Shown here piece by piece: positions 10,447-25,075 of a stretch of DNA of 64,000 nucleotides. Under the pieces are notes generated by a model. The model worked only from the letters and a program-made list of their open reading frames with translations, searched no databases and was not told where the DNA came from. The number at the start of each line of letters is the position of its first letter. The stretch's first letter is position 1. The position numbers and the translations under genes were made by a program. This stretch comes from Oxyruncus cristatus (taxonomy: Eukaryota > Chordata > Aves > Passeriformes > Cotingidae), in assembly GCA_013399855.1 (NCBI GenBank), contig VXAY01005817.1, forward strand, positions 285,423 to 349,422, given 5' to 3'.

Positions 10447-13400
10447 ATAAACTTTTTTTCAAGTTTATGTCTAACTTCAGGTGAGAAAGAGTGGAAATTT
10501 AGAAATAAATTAAAAATATATTGAAAGGAAAAGAAACATATCAAACAAGAAAAGTTGAAGTCATGTCAGTGGAAAACCAAAACAAATGGCAAGCTCAACA
10601 AATTAGCAAAAAGTACTTTTTCAAGTATGCAGGGTTAAAACAGTTAATAATCCCATTAGGCAGGTATGTATCAGGTATAAGATGTTTTAGGTCTGGTCTT
10701 TTCAGAATGAGATTTGAGACAAAAGGACAGATTACTAAGGAAATGAAAAAGAGGTCGAAAATAATTTACAAAAAAATCCTTAGACCTTGTACCAAGTATA
10801 GAAGTCCATGGTGTATCAAAGATTAGGAATGAAGTGTATAAAACTGAGTAAGTAATTAATGCAGCCAGATCTAGGTGAAAGTATTGTCAGAGTTTCTAGC
10901 TAAACAATTTAATATATAACATGATTAAAATATTATCAGTTCTGCATTTGTTTTTTAATTTGAATATATTTTATTTTGTTACTGCATAAACCCTTTACAT
11001 AAAATTATCCACCAGGAGATATGGCATCCATATTTCTAATGTCTCCTTTCCTTCTCTGTAGCATGCATTAAAGAAGATTTCAGATACTTTAATAAAACTA
11101 CCACTTTTTTTCCACTTGTTAACAGAATATCCTTTAATTCCTGCTTATTACCAGGCAGCAAGAAGTCTTCTAGCTTCTTACATTTCTTCATGGCTGCTGA
11201 ATCTAATGTATCACTTTCTAGGTGGCTGCACAAGAAGACCAACTTCAGATAAAACACAAACTATATAGGCTCAAGGAGAAAAGTGAAATAAGTTCCACAG
11301 CTGAAGGACCCCCTCATTGAAAATATCTGAACAGAAGCAACAAGATCCAGATCAAGCCCAGCTATTAATCCAAAGAATGGCAGTGTAGCAGAGGGAGAGA
11401 TGTAGGCAGTCATGTGGAATGCTGCCAGAAAACTTATAGGTAAAAAATGTATTTATAAACAGCATCCAGAAGTAGAAAATCCAATTTTAAACACCTGCAT
11501 TTGTCGCAAGATATTCCATTTAGTATATGAGCATCTGTATTTCATCCTAACTCTGCATTCAGTCAAGTGTTGCTCCAAATATGTATCAGGTAACCTTGAT
11601 GATATTCACTGGACACAGAAGCAAACTGTATTCTAAAGAAGAAAATTTCAGGTATACTGAGAGATATAGCATTAAAAAAAGTTAGACTTAATGATCACAT
11701 TCCCTAGATAATACCAGATTCATTAGCACATAACTTATTCAACTCTGATTCTCAAGTCCACCAGTGTATTTTCTTACAAACTGGTTTATTTTTCTTGAAA
11801 TGCAACATGATAGAATTTAATCTAAACTTTTAAAGAGTTTCATGATGATAATCTTAGCATTGAAGATTAAACTCCAACTTTCTGATATCTGAACGTATTT
11901 CAGATACAAATAGAATTCAATACTTTTCTATTATTTCCAAGCAATGTGACAAGGAATTAAACATGATACTAAAAGGGGAAAGAGGGGCTTTTGCACCTGC
12001 AAACATTTTTACATTTGTTTTAATTTTTAATAATATTTATATTTTATAATATTCATAGTATTTATATACACATATATTTATAATATTTAAATAATGGCAT
12101 ATAAACATATATATGGTTGTCCTCCCTGTTTATTATGAATGCTTATCACTGAACTGTTTCAAAATGTCTAGGTCCCTTTGAAGCTATTAATCTGGACTCT
12201 TATCAAAGAAACACCTTAATAAATTCAATTCTGTGCTATGAGTCAGAAATACATACGAAAGGAATTATTAATTTACTGTCCTTTTCATTCAAAGAGAAGA
12301 AATTCTTTTCTTCTTCTTATGTTTTAGAGGAAAACACTCACATGAGAACTGGGTGAAAGGAATGCTCACAGAACTTTTTCAAAGCCAAATGTAAATCGCT
12401 CTTTTACATTAGAACTAAATTCTTCAGTCTTTCCTAAATAGCTAAAGAAAAAAGTTTCTGTAATTGTTTATTAAAGTAGTGTGAAAGCAAATACAGGTAT
12501 TTAAAATACAGTATATATTGAGGACTGTCTCCAAAGTCAGTATTATTGATTACTAATATGGCTAACATTATCCTGACCATAAATTTCCTTTCTTAAAGTT
12601 TCATTCTGAATGGGGATAGTGAAAATATGGTTGAATAATTAGGCAATGAGAGTGATCTTTTCTTTTTTACCCTAGAAATACAAGGTCAGATTGAGGAGCT
12701 GTTATATAAGTAAGCACAACTCATATGCTCTGCGGTACTTTGCTGAGTTCAGTGCCACTTTAAAAGCGAGACTCACTAACTCCATTTGGAAAGAGGATCC
12801 TGGGAGCTGTTAGCCAAGTGCCACATAAGCTGAACTTGCCAAGCAAGTTTCCCATTCAGCACAAACGTGGTACATTGGTTCAGAGCCCATGTGTGAGAGC
12901 CACGGACTCCACCTGCATTCAGGACTTCAGGGCAGTTACCCCACATGCACAAACCCAACAAACACAGCCAAACCAGGCACGCAGAGCCTTGCTATCTTAA
13001 CATCTAAGCATCAGTAAATAGCTGTCACCTTACATGTTTTCTCACCAAAAAATTACGCAAACTCACAGTTGAATTATTTGGAACTGAATACAATTGATTG
13101 TGAACCCATTAGTTTCAAGCTATTATTTTAGCATAATTAACCCAGTTCTACATTATTGATTTTAGAAGCATGGAAATCCATGTTAGACATTCCTTCTGGT
13201 TTTCCATTCAATTCAAGTAAAATGTTCTAAATTTAATTAAATGTGTCAAGTTTAGGACAACTAAATACGTTGTCTTTCAATATAATAGTTCACTTCATTA
13301 TAGAAAATAAGAGTGGACACCAAAGAAATAACAGTAACTTCATCACTGTTATTTTGTTGAAGGAAAGACTGTTATAAATGGAACTAACTGAGACTAACTT

Positions 13401-15559
13401 TATTTCTTCTTTCTCATAATTCAAATGATCAATTATTTTAACTGAAATGTATTTAATTGAAACCAAAACATATTTAATTTAAATAAATTTTCACTGTTTG
13501 CCATTTGTTTTAATGATTAATCTAGACAGGTACTGGATATCAATGACTCGTTATTCATTTACATTCAGCATAGCAAGCCAAGGCAAACATGTATGACTTC
13601 ATCACACCTCGAGGTGCTGAGTATTCTCAGCTTCCAGTGGCTGCAACTAATCCTACTTAGCAGCAAAGGTAGATTATTTTATCGAACTTGAACTTTACAG
13701 ACCTGGGGTTTATGAGATTAAAGTCACCAATCTGGGCAGATCTGACCAACCCCCAGTTATTTACACTTACCACTGCTCAGGCTAAGTGGATTGGGTAAAA
13801 GCCTCAAGATTCTCCTGGACTCCTAAAACCTCTTATAAATAATCTGGGTTGAAAATTTCTGTCTTAACCTGAAATTTTGATGTCCAGGCCTTCCCAGAGC
13901 CTCACTAAGGCATTCTGAGAATTAACATACCTGATACTGCTGTTAAAAACCCAGAGATTTTTCCATCACTCAACTCAGTGATTCAGGGTACACAAACTGG
14001 AAAATTTTAACTGCTCTCAAGTCTGCTCCTGTAGATCTGTTCACCAGCAGCTAAACCATTAGCTTTATTTTTCTGCACATGACAAAAATGAGAAGACAGA
14101 TATCAGACATCTCTTCTTGCCTGTGCTCCTTCCACTGAGCATCCACTGCTTTGTCTCTGCTAAATGAAGAATTTGCAACTAACTTCCAAAAATGCTTCCT
14201 GGACGACCACCAATACCATGTTTGTGCCGACTGTATGATTGTGAATTTATTTTTATTTTGAAATATTTGGCAAGCTCTGTCCCAGGATTCTTCAATCTCA
14301 ACAAGCCCAAAAGCAAGCCTATCCCAATCCTACACTTCTTTCTCCATAAGGACGCAGAGCAAAACAAAAGTAAATTGGTAATTAATTTATTTACTTTCAA
14401 AGGGTTCTACCTTTTTTCTGCGAACTCTGGACTCCGCTGTAATAAACTGCTCCCCTTGAATGTTTTTTACGCTCCTGAAGCCTGAAGTATACAGTGATTC
14501 AGAACTAGTAAGGAGTATCACCTGTACCCTTTGAAAAGGGTTTTGAAACAGGAGTAGGCTGAGAGAACTGTTAGAAGAATCTTTTTTTAAACACTACAAT
14601 ATATAGTACTGACTAATAACTTAGTTTTGCTGCCTTATTGAGGATATCCCATAGTTTCTTCAATAGTGGAAAACCTATAAACAAATCTTTCTTAATACAA
14701 GCAGAGCCTTATAAGTGCCACATTTTTGCAACTGCCTGATGAGTGCATCAGGTCTTCTTGTTTTAAGTGGCAATTTCACCTCACTGACTGCCTTCATTTG
14801 GGTTCATTTCAGATTAGCAGAGATTAAGCATCTGAGAAAGATATCAGTTCTTGTTAAACATTCATGCATAAACCTGGATACAAAGAAATTGAGGATACAC
14901 CATAGAAACCTATCCAGTAGCTTTTCAAACACTGCCAGGTATACTGCACAAACCAGGAGCACTTCACGTTACTCCGGGTTTTGTCCTATTGGCAATGCAA
15001 TCTTTCCTTTGCCTCTCTAGGGCCATTTCCCAGCATCAACTTAAAATATCCAGAACCAAGAAAAAAGGCTGCATGTGCTAAAGAATACAATGCAATCCAC
15101 CATCAACTAATTCTTTATACAGTCAACACAGTAATGTGAAAATGTTGCCCTTTTTCCTTATCTTTTTTTAAACGAAAACATCTGAGGGGGACTCAGGGAT
15201 CGGTTGAAGACTCAACCATGACTTATTAGAATACTTCTGCTGTATCCTACTGGGTCTATTTGCATCTTGTAATTTCTGAATTTTTTATTTCCCCAAACAT
15301 CATTCACAGAACTGTAATTCCGTTTTCTGTTTTTGGAAAAAAACACTTGTTTCTTCCTAACTAACTCCTACTAACATTTTTGGTTTTTTTCAGCAGGGCC
15401 ATGTGTTTGAAGATTTGAAAAAAAGAATTTTCACACATCACAAAAAAAAGCCCAAAACCCAAAAACCCCACTAAGACACCAGATTATCAAGCACTGATGA
15501 GTATTTGTAAGTAGAAAATAATTTTTAGAAAGATATCAGCAGATGAACTCGTATTTTCA
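10447..15559. other. Intron stretch, no gene recognised
   Basis: Strongly AT-rich, with a low-complexity TA/TTA-rich block at about 12000-12115. A 12-bp perfect palindrome (cacctcgaggtg) lies at 13605-13616. The reading frames at 10521-10826 and 14192-14485 have no recognisable domain and no supporting splice sites. No retrotransposon signature was found before the CR1 at 15560. Confidence 0.65.
12000..12115. repeat. AT-rich low-complexity block
   Basis: Roughly 115 bp composed almost entirely of A and T in short TTTA, ATAT and TAATAT strings, ending near 'aaacatatatatgg'. No regular unit persists. Confidence 0.75.
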
Positions 15560-16592
15560 AGGGTCCAGTACTGGGCCCAGGGGTTGTGATCAGCAGCCCA
15601 AAGTTCAGAAGGAGGCCTGTCATTAGTGCTGTACCCCAGGGGTCGGTGCTTGGTCCAATACTGTTCAGCATCTCTATTTACAACCTAGATGATGGAATAG
15701 AGTACTCCCTCGGCAAGTTCAGTTGACACAGACCTGGGAAGAGTGGCTGATACACCAGAGGGTTGTGCCACCATTCACAGAGCTCCTGATATGCTGAGAA
15801 ACGGGCAAAGAGGAATCTCATGAATTTAAACAAGAAGTGCAGAGTCCTACACCTGGGGAGGAATAACTCAGGCATCAGTACTCCCTGGAGGCTCAGTGGC
15901 TTGAAAGCAGTTTTCTGAAGCTTTGCAGAAAAGGACCTTAGGGTCCTGGTAAACAACAAGCCCTCCAGGTACCAATGTGCCCTTGTGGCAATGGCATCTT
16001 GGACTGCATTGGGAAGGGCACTGCCAGAAGATCAAGGGAGGTGATTATTCTTATCTACTTAGCACTGGCGAGGCCAAACCTGTGTCCAGTGCTGGGCTTC
16101 CAAGCACGAGGAAGATATGGACCTACTGGAGCAAGTCTGTCATAGCACCACTGAGATGATTAAGGGACTGAGGCATCTCTTCTATGAGACGAGGCTATGA
16201 GAGTTGGGACTGTTCAGCCTGGAGAGCAGAAGACGAAAGGGGATCTCATTAATGTGCATAAATATCTGAAGGGAGGGAATGAAGAAGAGGTAGCCAGATG
16301 CTACTCAGTAGTGTCCACTGATAGGACAAGAGGAAACAGCTGCAAAATAAAAGATATGAAATTCAACCTGATCATGCAAAACAGCTTTTTTCCTTTTTCC
16401 TTTTTTTTTTCTTTTTTTTTTTTTTCTGTGAGGATGACTGAAAATGGCACAGGTTGCCCAGAGAGGTTGGGGGGGGTCCCTCTTCGGAGATATTCAAGAG
16501 CTGTCTGGACATGGTCCTGAGGACCTGGAGGAGGTTGGACCAGATGACCTCTGGAGGTCCCTTCCAACTTCAACCACTCCATTATTCTGTCA
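15560..16592 (+). mobile_element. CR1 LINE fragment, degraded, with T-tract expansion
   Basis: Plus-strand CR1 beginning inside the reverse-transcriptase coding region. 'ctgtaccccaggggtcggtg' matches the codons for the VPQGS motif, and tctatttacaacctagatga lies just before the catalytic region. It continues through the ORF2 C-terminal region and the 3' UTR ('ttgcccagagaggttgg', 'gaccagatgacctctggagg') and ends near 'cactccattattctgtc' at about 16592. There are many frameshifts and an internal deletion around 15765-15815. The T run normally found in the 3' UTR is expanded into a T/C tract at 16385-16426. It is antisense to KHDRBS2 and not active. Confidence 0.92.
16385..16426. repeat. T-rich polypyrimidine tract inside the CR1
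   Basis: About 42 bp of T interrupted by single or paired C, lying where the CR1 3' UTR usually has only a short T run. It is most simply a slippage expansion within the old element. Confidence 0.85.
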
Positions 16593-19267
16593 AAGGAAAC
16601 CCTGTGTTATAAATTATTTGATGGCTTAATAAAAAGTTTCAGGTTCATACTAGTAACCCATACAAAACTCTACAACTGAATAACTCATTTCTTATGCTGA
16701 ATTAAACACTCCCAGAATGTGGGCTGAAGTAACACTGAAAAAGAGTCTGTTCAGCTGTCACTGCACTCTCCTGCAAATGTAAATTTAATTTGCATTCACA
16801 GCATCACACCTACAACCTTTAAGATGTAATTTAATCTTTATAGTAGTTCTCTTTCTTTTAGGTCTGAGATTTTCTTGCCGTGCAAGTTTCAGATCAACAC
16901 AGCAGAAAACGCTCAGTTAAGAGCTGCTAGGGTTTATCACCATGTTGTAGTTTATTAAGACAGCCTGCATTTACAGCCATGTAATGAAAGCACACGGTCA
17001 TGCAGCCATAAAGGACTGAAAACACAAAAAACTATTTGTACAGAGTTGTAAATCTGCTTGTTCCATGTGCAATGGTGTGTGCCTGTATTTGTACTTATCT
17101 TGTATTCACAATCACAGATTTTGCAAGGAACTAATGTTCATTTGCATTTGCATTTTTCAATATGGTATGCTTTCTTTTCCTAACTGATTTTATACACAGT
17201 CATAAGTTAAAGTATCAAACTTTTTGACTGAGTGCAGGATGTTTTTCTAAAGTAAACCAATACAAGGAAAAGTCTCTCTGAAGCTTTTTTTCCTTCAGTT
17301 CAAACAGCCATTTCAAATGCAGAAAATGTTCATGAGTCATGTTAGAAGCACACAAATTTTTGAAAGGTGTATTTGGCATACACCACTGGCAGCCAGAGAA
17401 ATATTTGCACAGATGAGCAGGTCTGTCTGCAGTTAAAGGCAAGGTTTTAAATGGGAACTTAGTTTCAGCTGTTACTTTTTACAGCTTTTAATTATACTGA
17501 GGCAGTTTCATGAATTTCTGTTCCATGACATACAAAATCTAAGAAAGCCTAAGTTAACTCATATGCTTAATGAACACATTTTAATTTAAAAATCAGACAA
17601 TAAAAATATTCAGCACTGGATGATGCAATTTATTTCCTGGGAACAAAATCCTTGAATTTCGCAATTTCATTCCCCAAGTTATATGTATTCCAACTGTATT
17701 TCTACTCTGTCAGTTGATATATAAATGTGTGCATTGATCCCCTGTACTGCCAAACAGTTTGGGGTTTCATTAATGTGAAATTGAGTTGTTCTATAGCAAT
17801 TAAGGGCTAGAATCCTGCTTTACAGAAAAACTTCGGGGTGTAAAACTAGAAAAGAAGAAATAAGTGCCATGTCTTCTGTATAAAATTCAACAAATAGCTT
17901 TTATCTAAGTATAAAGTCAATGCGCTGAGCCTGCAGGCTAGTACATCTAGGACAAAAGTAGTGCTAGAACATGATTTTCACAATAACCTATGAGAAAGGT
18001 TAGATTCATTTTTCTCCTTAATGACACTGGTTTTGTTTCTCCTTGTTGAAATCTGACACAATAGCTTAATTATCTGTAAAAGAAGAATCTTTTTAGCTCA
18101 TCTTTGTTGGTTATTGTTTAGCTCCATGATTTGTTTGCTATTCACCAGTGAGTGCTGATGGGGAAAATATGATATACTACTCCAGTGGAAACTATGGAAA
18201 CTAGTTGTTACCAGTTGTATCACAAGCTGCTTTCTAAAGCAGATGTTGGATAATGAATTTTCTGGATTAAGACAGCAGAGTATTGCAACACTCAGTTAAT
18301 GTTAATACAGCAGATGTATAAGTTATGGAAAGATGCTCATCCATTTAACACATTGATGTGATTAAACAGGTTTTTGAAGTAGAAGTAAGATATAAATCAT
18401 CATACATTATCAGTACTTCTAATTTTAAAACAAGTACCAAGCCTGATATAAAATTACAGTTTATGAATTTCATATTCATCTGGCACAGACCAAGATTATG
18501 CATTAACAAACCAGTTCACCGGTTCCTAATTTGAAATTATTTATATGTCTCTAGGGTTGAGTACTGGCACAGTCCAGCTCCACAGAAATTAATGAAATTC
18601 TCATGATACCATACATTTTTTGCCCAGGTGTTCTCTTTCCTTCTATGCATAGTATACAGCTGGGCTAAAGGTTTATCAAGGTTACAGGGTGAAAGTTAAA
18701 TGGATCTCAAACACACAGTCATCCAAAATGAAAACTCATTGCAATGGCTTCCATCTGGATCACATACCCACACTTTTCTTTCTCTCATTATCACACTAGA
18801 AGGAGGGTTTTTCAGTTGTGTGAACTATCCTGTAACAGAATGATTTTTTTGTTTGTTTCATGAAATAAAAGATTAAGTGCTATATGATGGATAATATGGT
18901 AATTATACTAGAACATATCAAATTTAATAATATGCATTTCTTATCAGACAAATTCAGCTTATTCAGTGTCACTCAAGCCTGAATATAATAACATGATAAT
19001 GATGCTTTATGCTACCCTGCATCACTTAATGTCCACTTAAGCTTTCAGATTATAAAATGCTTAAGGAAGAGATTTTCTTCATAGTTTCAGCATTTTCTGT
19101 CTATGATTAAGTACACATGATTACACTGTTGCACTGATTGATGCCGATTTGGCAGGAGGACACTTCCTAGCAATTATGTTTGGTTAAAGTATGCAATATA
19201 CGTCTTCCCTCCAGGCTGAGATTGCACTGCTATCTAAAAGCTGGAAAACCATCAGACACTATAAAAG

Positions 19268-19325
19268 CACATGTATGTGTGTGTACATATACATACACAC
19301 ATATACATATATGTACGTGTAGATA
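19268..19325. repeat. TG/CA/TA-rich simple repeat
   Basis: Alternating purine-pyrimidine sequence with tgtgtgtgtacatata followed by its rough reverse complement, so the block is partly palindromic. It is short and impure. Confidence 0.75.
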
Positions 19326-19754
19326 TAAAGACCCACGTACGAAAAGGCTTCCAGATTTGTGTGTTATTATAGAGATGCACTCGTTTAAAGAATTGGTGTT
19401 GCCTGCGTAGCACAAATTAAAAAATCAAAAAATATGAATCAATTTTCTATTATGAGCTGTTTTTAAGAGAGAATTCTTCTGATTTAGTGACTAGTCTCTC
19501 TTTGAAAAAAGACAAACAAAACATTTTGCTTTAGTTCTCTCCTGGTAACATTATACTTGCTTTAGCAACTTAAAGGAGTTTTTGCAAACATAGTACCCAT
19601 ATTGAGCCATCAGTTATTTGAAGATAAACATTAAAAGATCATCATTCCGTATCAAACACAATTATTCTATCAGAATAGCTATAATCAAGGAGGAATCTAA
19701 AAATATGTTCTTGTGATGATCACTGTAACTCTAAAAGGTATTTCAATTATCTAT

Positions 19755-19800
19755 TGTGTGTGTTTATATATATACATATACATATATATATATATAAAAA
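19755..19800. repeat. TG then TA dinucleotide repeat
   Basis: A short gtgtgtgt run passes into an impure (TA)n run with two ACATATACAT interruptions and ends in AAAAA. It is a typical intronic microsatellite. Confidence 0.8.
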
Positions 19801-22204
19801 ATACATTCTTCTTTGTGAGTTTTATTTTAGTCTTTACTTTCTCAGTTAGGTTTTTCTGAGTATTTTCCAGCTACACTAAACTGCTGGCACTGCTCCGTCC
19901 CACAACAAGTGAATGGCTCCATGCATATTCTCATTAATACTATGTGAAGTTAGTGCTACAGTTGGAATCTATTCTTTGAATTAATTCTCTCACAGGTAAT
20001 GTATACATTTATGTAAATCAAAACTAAGAAAGAAACACAGTTAGGACTCATTGACTGACCCCTTCTATTACAAGTTTATTTTTAAAATTGCTTCCAGTTT
20101 TACACGTATTCAAAATCTCACTAAACATGTACACAAACAAAGTAAACAATTAGCTGGATAACAAGTGGATGGCACTATGCAATGCTTGTCTTTGCCTAAA
20201 AGTTTAAATTATAGAATAGAATACACACAAAATAAGAGAATATAGGAATTGTTTTAAGATATGTCCCTTGCTAGAGATGTTTATCTGATCTTGCAGGAAT
20301 TTTCTGTGGTGGTTTTGGTGTGTTGTTCTTTTTTTTTTTTCCTTTCTTTTAGTACAGCAAAATTTGGTGGTTTATTTTATAACAGTATAGGAAAAGTGTC
20401 AGCTATAAAGTACAATAGTCATCTAACACAACTAGATTGCTCATTCATCCAGATCTTTTCAATCTATTAGCCTGATGGGAAAGGTACGTGAAAGCTTTCA
20501 AAGGCCAAATTACTAAAATTCAAATACCGTCTAAATTACTGAACACTTCCATCTGATGTCTGTTGGGCAATGGCCATAAAATGATCTTGGCAGAGCTATT
20601 TACACCAATATTTTAGATGCACAATTTAACCTGGAGCAAACAAAAAAGCATTTATCACACCACAGCCTGTGTAAGTAAGCCCTCTCATTCCTGGGCTTTG
20701 GTTCCCACTCAGTAAAGATCACAAAACTATCACAGAGGTCTCACAATCACAGTTTCTGTTACTCAGACAGGTTTGTTATAATGAAGTAAAATTTTACGTC
20801 TGCATTCATGGAAATGAATCAGCTGACAAAATATGTCTTCTATAAAGATTTCATAATCATTTTAGGAAGACTACCACAATATGTGACATGTTACAGAACA
20901 AGAACATATTAGTATGATATTATATATCTATGACAGAATTAGTTACAACACATTTATGGCCTGCAGTATTGTAATGCTCTTTCTTTGCTCACATTAACCT
21001 GAAGAAGCACACACACAGCTAAAGCCAGCCTCAACCACAGATTTCTTGATTTTTACTCTGAGTCTAATGGAATATTCATCACTGTATTAAACATGGCAAG
21101 GAAAGTAGCTGCTTCTTATGTATTCTATAGGAAGACACACCTATGTGCAAATATTTGCCAGGAAATTTCTGTTCAGTGATACAGTAAAGGCTGAAGATAG
21201 TTTTCATTAAAAAGTACATTTATTTTTCTACCTAACAGAGAAATCTGAGTAAACCAGGGAAAAGAGACATATGACTTCAGTAAATTCTCCTAGCAAAAAT
21301 CAATCTGAATGCCTTTAACACAACTTTGAAGAATAACCTATCAGAAGTTATTAAACATTCTTTTAGTAATAATGTCTGGCTGTGCCAGTTCCAGTAATCA
21401 TTGTCTGGCACATCAAAGAAATCCTGAAGTCACAACTTCTTATAAGAAAAGCAAATATAACATTTCTAGGCTTTTCCTCCTGTAAAGACAGAGCTCACAG
21501 TGCAATCTGATTGCTGCAAAGGCATGCAAGGAGAAGGCTGTGCCATTTGAGAATTTGCTTCCCAGGCCCATCAAAAGGCTTGTGAGAAATCCAGTTAAGA
21601 AAATCCAAAGGAAGAAGAGTACCATGTCTTCCTTTAATTCAGTCGTCTCCTGTTTTGTTTGTGGGAAACCCTGAAACTGCTACCTTTCTAGGACTTAAAT
21701 TTCTTCCTTGAGTAATTTCCCACTTCTTTCTCCTGGACAGATATAAATCTGTTCACTGTACTCAGGCCAGGAAAAATTTGCACTTACATGAACAGAGAAA
21801 AGAAATGTAGCTTGGAGCTACTGAAGATTATTCAATGGAGAAAGGAGAGAGGGAAAAAAATGGTAAGGATTATCTGGAGGGATAGAGAAGCTTTATCGAA
21901 ACCAGAAAGAGAGGATTTCAACGTAATCTGCTCCTTGTATTAACAACATGTGCAATCACCTGCACTGGCAGTTTGTTTGCTCTGGTTTTTCACATTATCC
22001 AAGGGCTCTGTGTGTTAAACTACGGGTATGCATTTACAATGGTTGGTGAGTAACCTTTGAAGATGTCTGGCAACACTATCCTCCAATCCCCGTCTTCCCA
22101 TCTATTATGTGGTAGAGGTCTTTGACAACTAACACAAACCCTGTGTAAGCACTGTATGTGGTCAGGTCTTCTCCTATTATATGAATGTAGTATTAGAGGA
22201 TGTA

Positions 22205-22232
22205 CATGTTGTAGTTTCCATGTTGTAGTTTC
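22205..22232. repeat. 14-bp tandem duplication
   Basis: The unit catgttgtagtttc occurs twice head to tail at 22205-22218 and 22219-22232 with no mismatch, indicating a recent local duplication. Confidence 0.9.
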
Positions 22233-25054
22233 CAACTTTCATGGAGGACCAGAATTCCTAAACACAAACTGCACTTTAAACTAATGCACACATGCAAGTT
22301 TTTTTTTTTTCTAAAAATCAAAACCATAAAATGAAAACAAACAAATTTTTGTTCATTTTTGGTTTAAAATGTTTTTGCTAGTTAATTAACTTGAATCATA
22401 AACAAAATAGTAAGTAACAATATTCTTTAATGCGTTCATTCATTGTGTGCAGAAATAGTTCCTCCTTGTATGTTTAATATCTGCTTACTTGAATTATGCT
22501 ATTTAATACATGTTTATTTAAGAGATTTTTAATTAAGTTGCTGATAAATTTAATACACTGGAAGAACACTTTTGGTTAGACATGTCACTGTTTTGAAAAG
22601 CATTATGAACATTAGAAAGAATCCCTGAATGCATCAGATCAAGAATAAAATTATTATCATTAAACTTGTCACTAAATCTGGAGGCTGTCAGTTATAACTG
22701 CTATCATCTGGCTCTCACTTTTTATTCACATTAGTAAAAGACACAACAGCACTGATGCTGGGGTGCTGCAGCTGCTGTGGTCAATGAGAAAGCACTGCTG
22801 GCCTCCAAGAGGTGCAGGCTCCCAAACATCCGTTTGCTTCCCAGGACTTCTCAGGTGCTTTCCCCACCCAGTTCTGTGATTAAACAAGATAACCTGCAAG
22901 TTTAGTTTCTGGTGTAAAAATGTGTATTATGGCTGCTGATCTCTGACATAAAGGATTTTTGTGCTTCCCAATCTGCCCACTGACACTTCTGTCCTTCAGC
23001 ATTTCTGATTTCTTAAGAACAACCTATTCTTTAAATGCTCATCTCAGCACAAATTTGTGGAGACTTGCTGTTCTTTCCCTGTTCTGTAGAGCACATCAAT
23101 TCTGACGACCAGAGCTGGCATGACCCAGGCATAGAGCTACAAAGAAATAACTTGATGTTGCTTGTAAAGTTGGGCGAGTCCTGATCCTCTGACTATTTAG
23201 GGAACGCAAGTGCCCCCTGTTTCACTCTCAGAAGCTGCCAGAAAATGGGGCCAGAATTATCTTGCAGTTCTCATTCACAAAACTAACACCAAAGACATTA
23301 AAGGGACTGGTATTGACAACAAGTATGTAACTGCACTAAGAGATGGAGGCAGGATGGTCTTAGAAGCCAGATCACAAGGACAACAAAAGGTTGGGATGGC
23401 AGAGAAAATACTGGAGCTCGTGCCCATCATTCTGAGCCATCATGTGGTAGACTTAAAACTGAAAGTGAACATGAATTGATAAACAAAAAGCTCTAAAGCA
23501 AAATGGAGGAGGTAGCTGCCATACAGTTTCGACAGCTCCCCTCCTGCAGCCTCTGCAATCACACCGACATGGTGGTGTCTGTGACCAGCACTGGGGCTGT
23601 GAGCCTTGTGCAGCATAAAAGTGACAAAGAACTCTTCCTGAACTGCCATGCATCTGTCTTTCCTACATCCAGATGGAAAGGGTGTGTGGCCTGCATCTCA
23701 GTTAAATTATCTTGCTATTTATAGCATCATATAGTGGAATTGCATTACATCCAGTACAGTGATTTAGGCTTTACAATAAGGGTAAACAAGAGTGAAACCT
23801 GGCTATTTGTCTGAAGGTCAAAGAACGGGCAACCACTTAAGGCCTATGCTAATCAAACCCCCAAAATATTTAAAATACTAGAAGAAGAGTATACATACAT
23901 ATTTACAGTGAATATGACTTACGATCTTACAAACAAAAGAAAGAGTAAAGAGAGGAGAAACAGATGGTGCACCAACCATCACAAGCAAATAAGGAACAAA
24001 GTCACCATAAAATCAGCACCTGTCAAAAAACTGCTGACTATTGCAAAGGTACACTCAGGCAGACACAGGGATCTCGTGGTGCCACAGGACACATTATGGA
24101 GACACAGGATGTCACTGTGTTACAGTGACTCCAGTGGCACCTGCTAGACTATCTACATCCTCCACAGCAGCTGCTCTCTGCCACTGCCATTGTTTGACTT
24201 GTCGATCTGCAACAAGTCTGGCCACGGGTTTTGCAAGGCCATAGGTAAAATCTGCTGTGTGGGAATAATTTCCCCTTCTTCTTCCAGACACCCACTCACC
24301 CTGCGATTACTTCTTGTTTCTCCTTTCTCAATCACATCTTTTTATTCTGTTCTATTTATTCCTTCGCATAATTTAAAACTTCATTCAGCTTTCACTGAAT
24401 TTCCAATTCCAAATGTGATTCCAATTTTGCTGATCTATTTCCAAGACATGATTTTTCTCAGTTGAAAATTAGAAGGAGCTTGCTAAGGCAAAGAATTAAA
24501 CATCTTTTCTAGCTCATGGCATCAGCAATGGACATGGCAGAGCACCCCTATCTGAGATCAGCGAAGTCTCATGTACACCACTTACAGTTTAGGATGGTGG
24601 CACTCCACCACAGGACTTTGAGCTAGAAATAGAGCATCCAGCTATTTTAGCATCGATCGATCACCATGCTTGTAGAGAAAGACAAATGAAAGGGAATGTA
24701 AAAGAATAAGGGTTCCTGAGGATAGATTTAAACTAACAATCTCTCTGAAGGCTCCTTTTACTAAAGCTTCTTTTATCCTATACAAGATTCATCCATTTTC
24801 ATCTCCCGGGAAAACAGTGGACACTGTAAAGTTAATATGTTCCGTTTCTGCCCAGTACATCCTCTTCCTCTTTACTAAAGAATAGCTTTCTTTCCTCAAC
24901 AGGATGGATAAATGACCTGCCAACAGTCAACTTGTTTTTAGGCCTATACCCCTAGGCTACAGACATTTCAAGAAGTCTATTATGTTTGGTATAGTCATCT
25001 GTTGTTTTTCACAGCTATCATTCTTTTTTCTCTGCCCGAAGTGGGTCACTTGTG

Positions 25055-25075
25055 TCATCATCATCATCATCATCA
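25055..25075. repeat. (TCA)7 trinucleotide repeat
   Basis: Seven uninterrupted TCA units. A clean trinucleotide microsatellite in the intron, likely to vary in length between individuals. Confidence 0.95.

Noticed and set aside
23210..23724. Two plus-strand frames in a GC-richer patch, first thought to be a processed pseudogene
   Set aside because: No match to a protein I know, no poly-A tail, no direct repeats and no splice sites.
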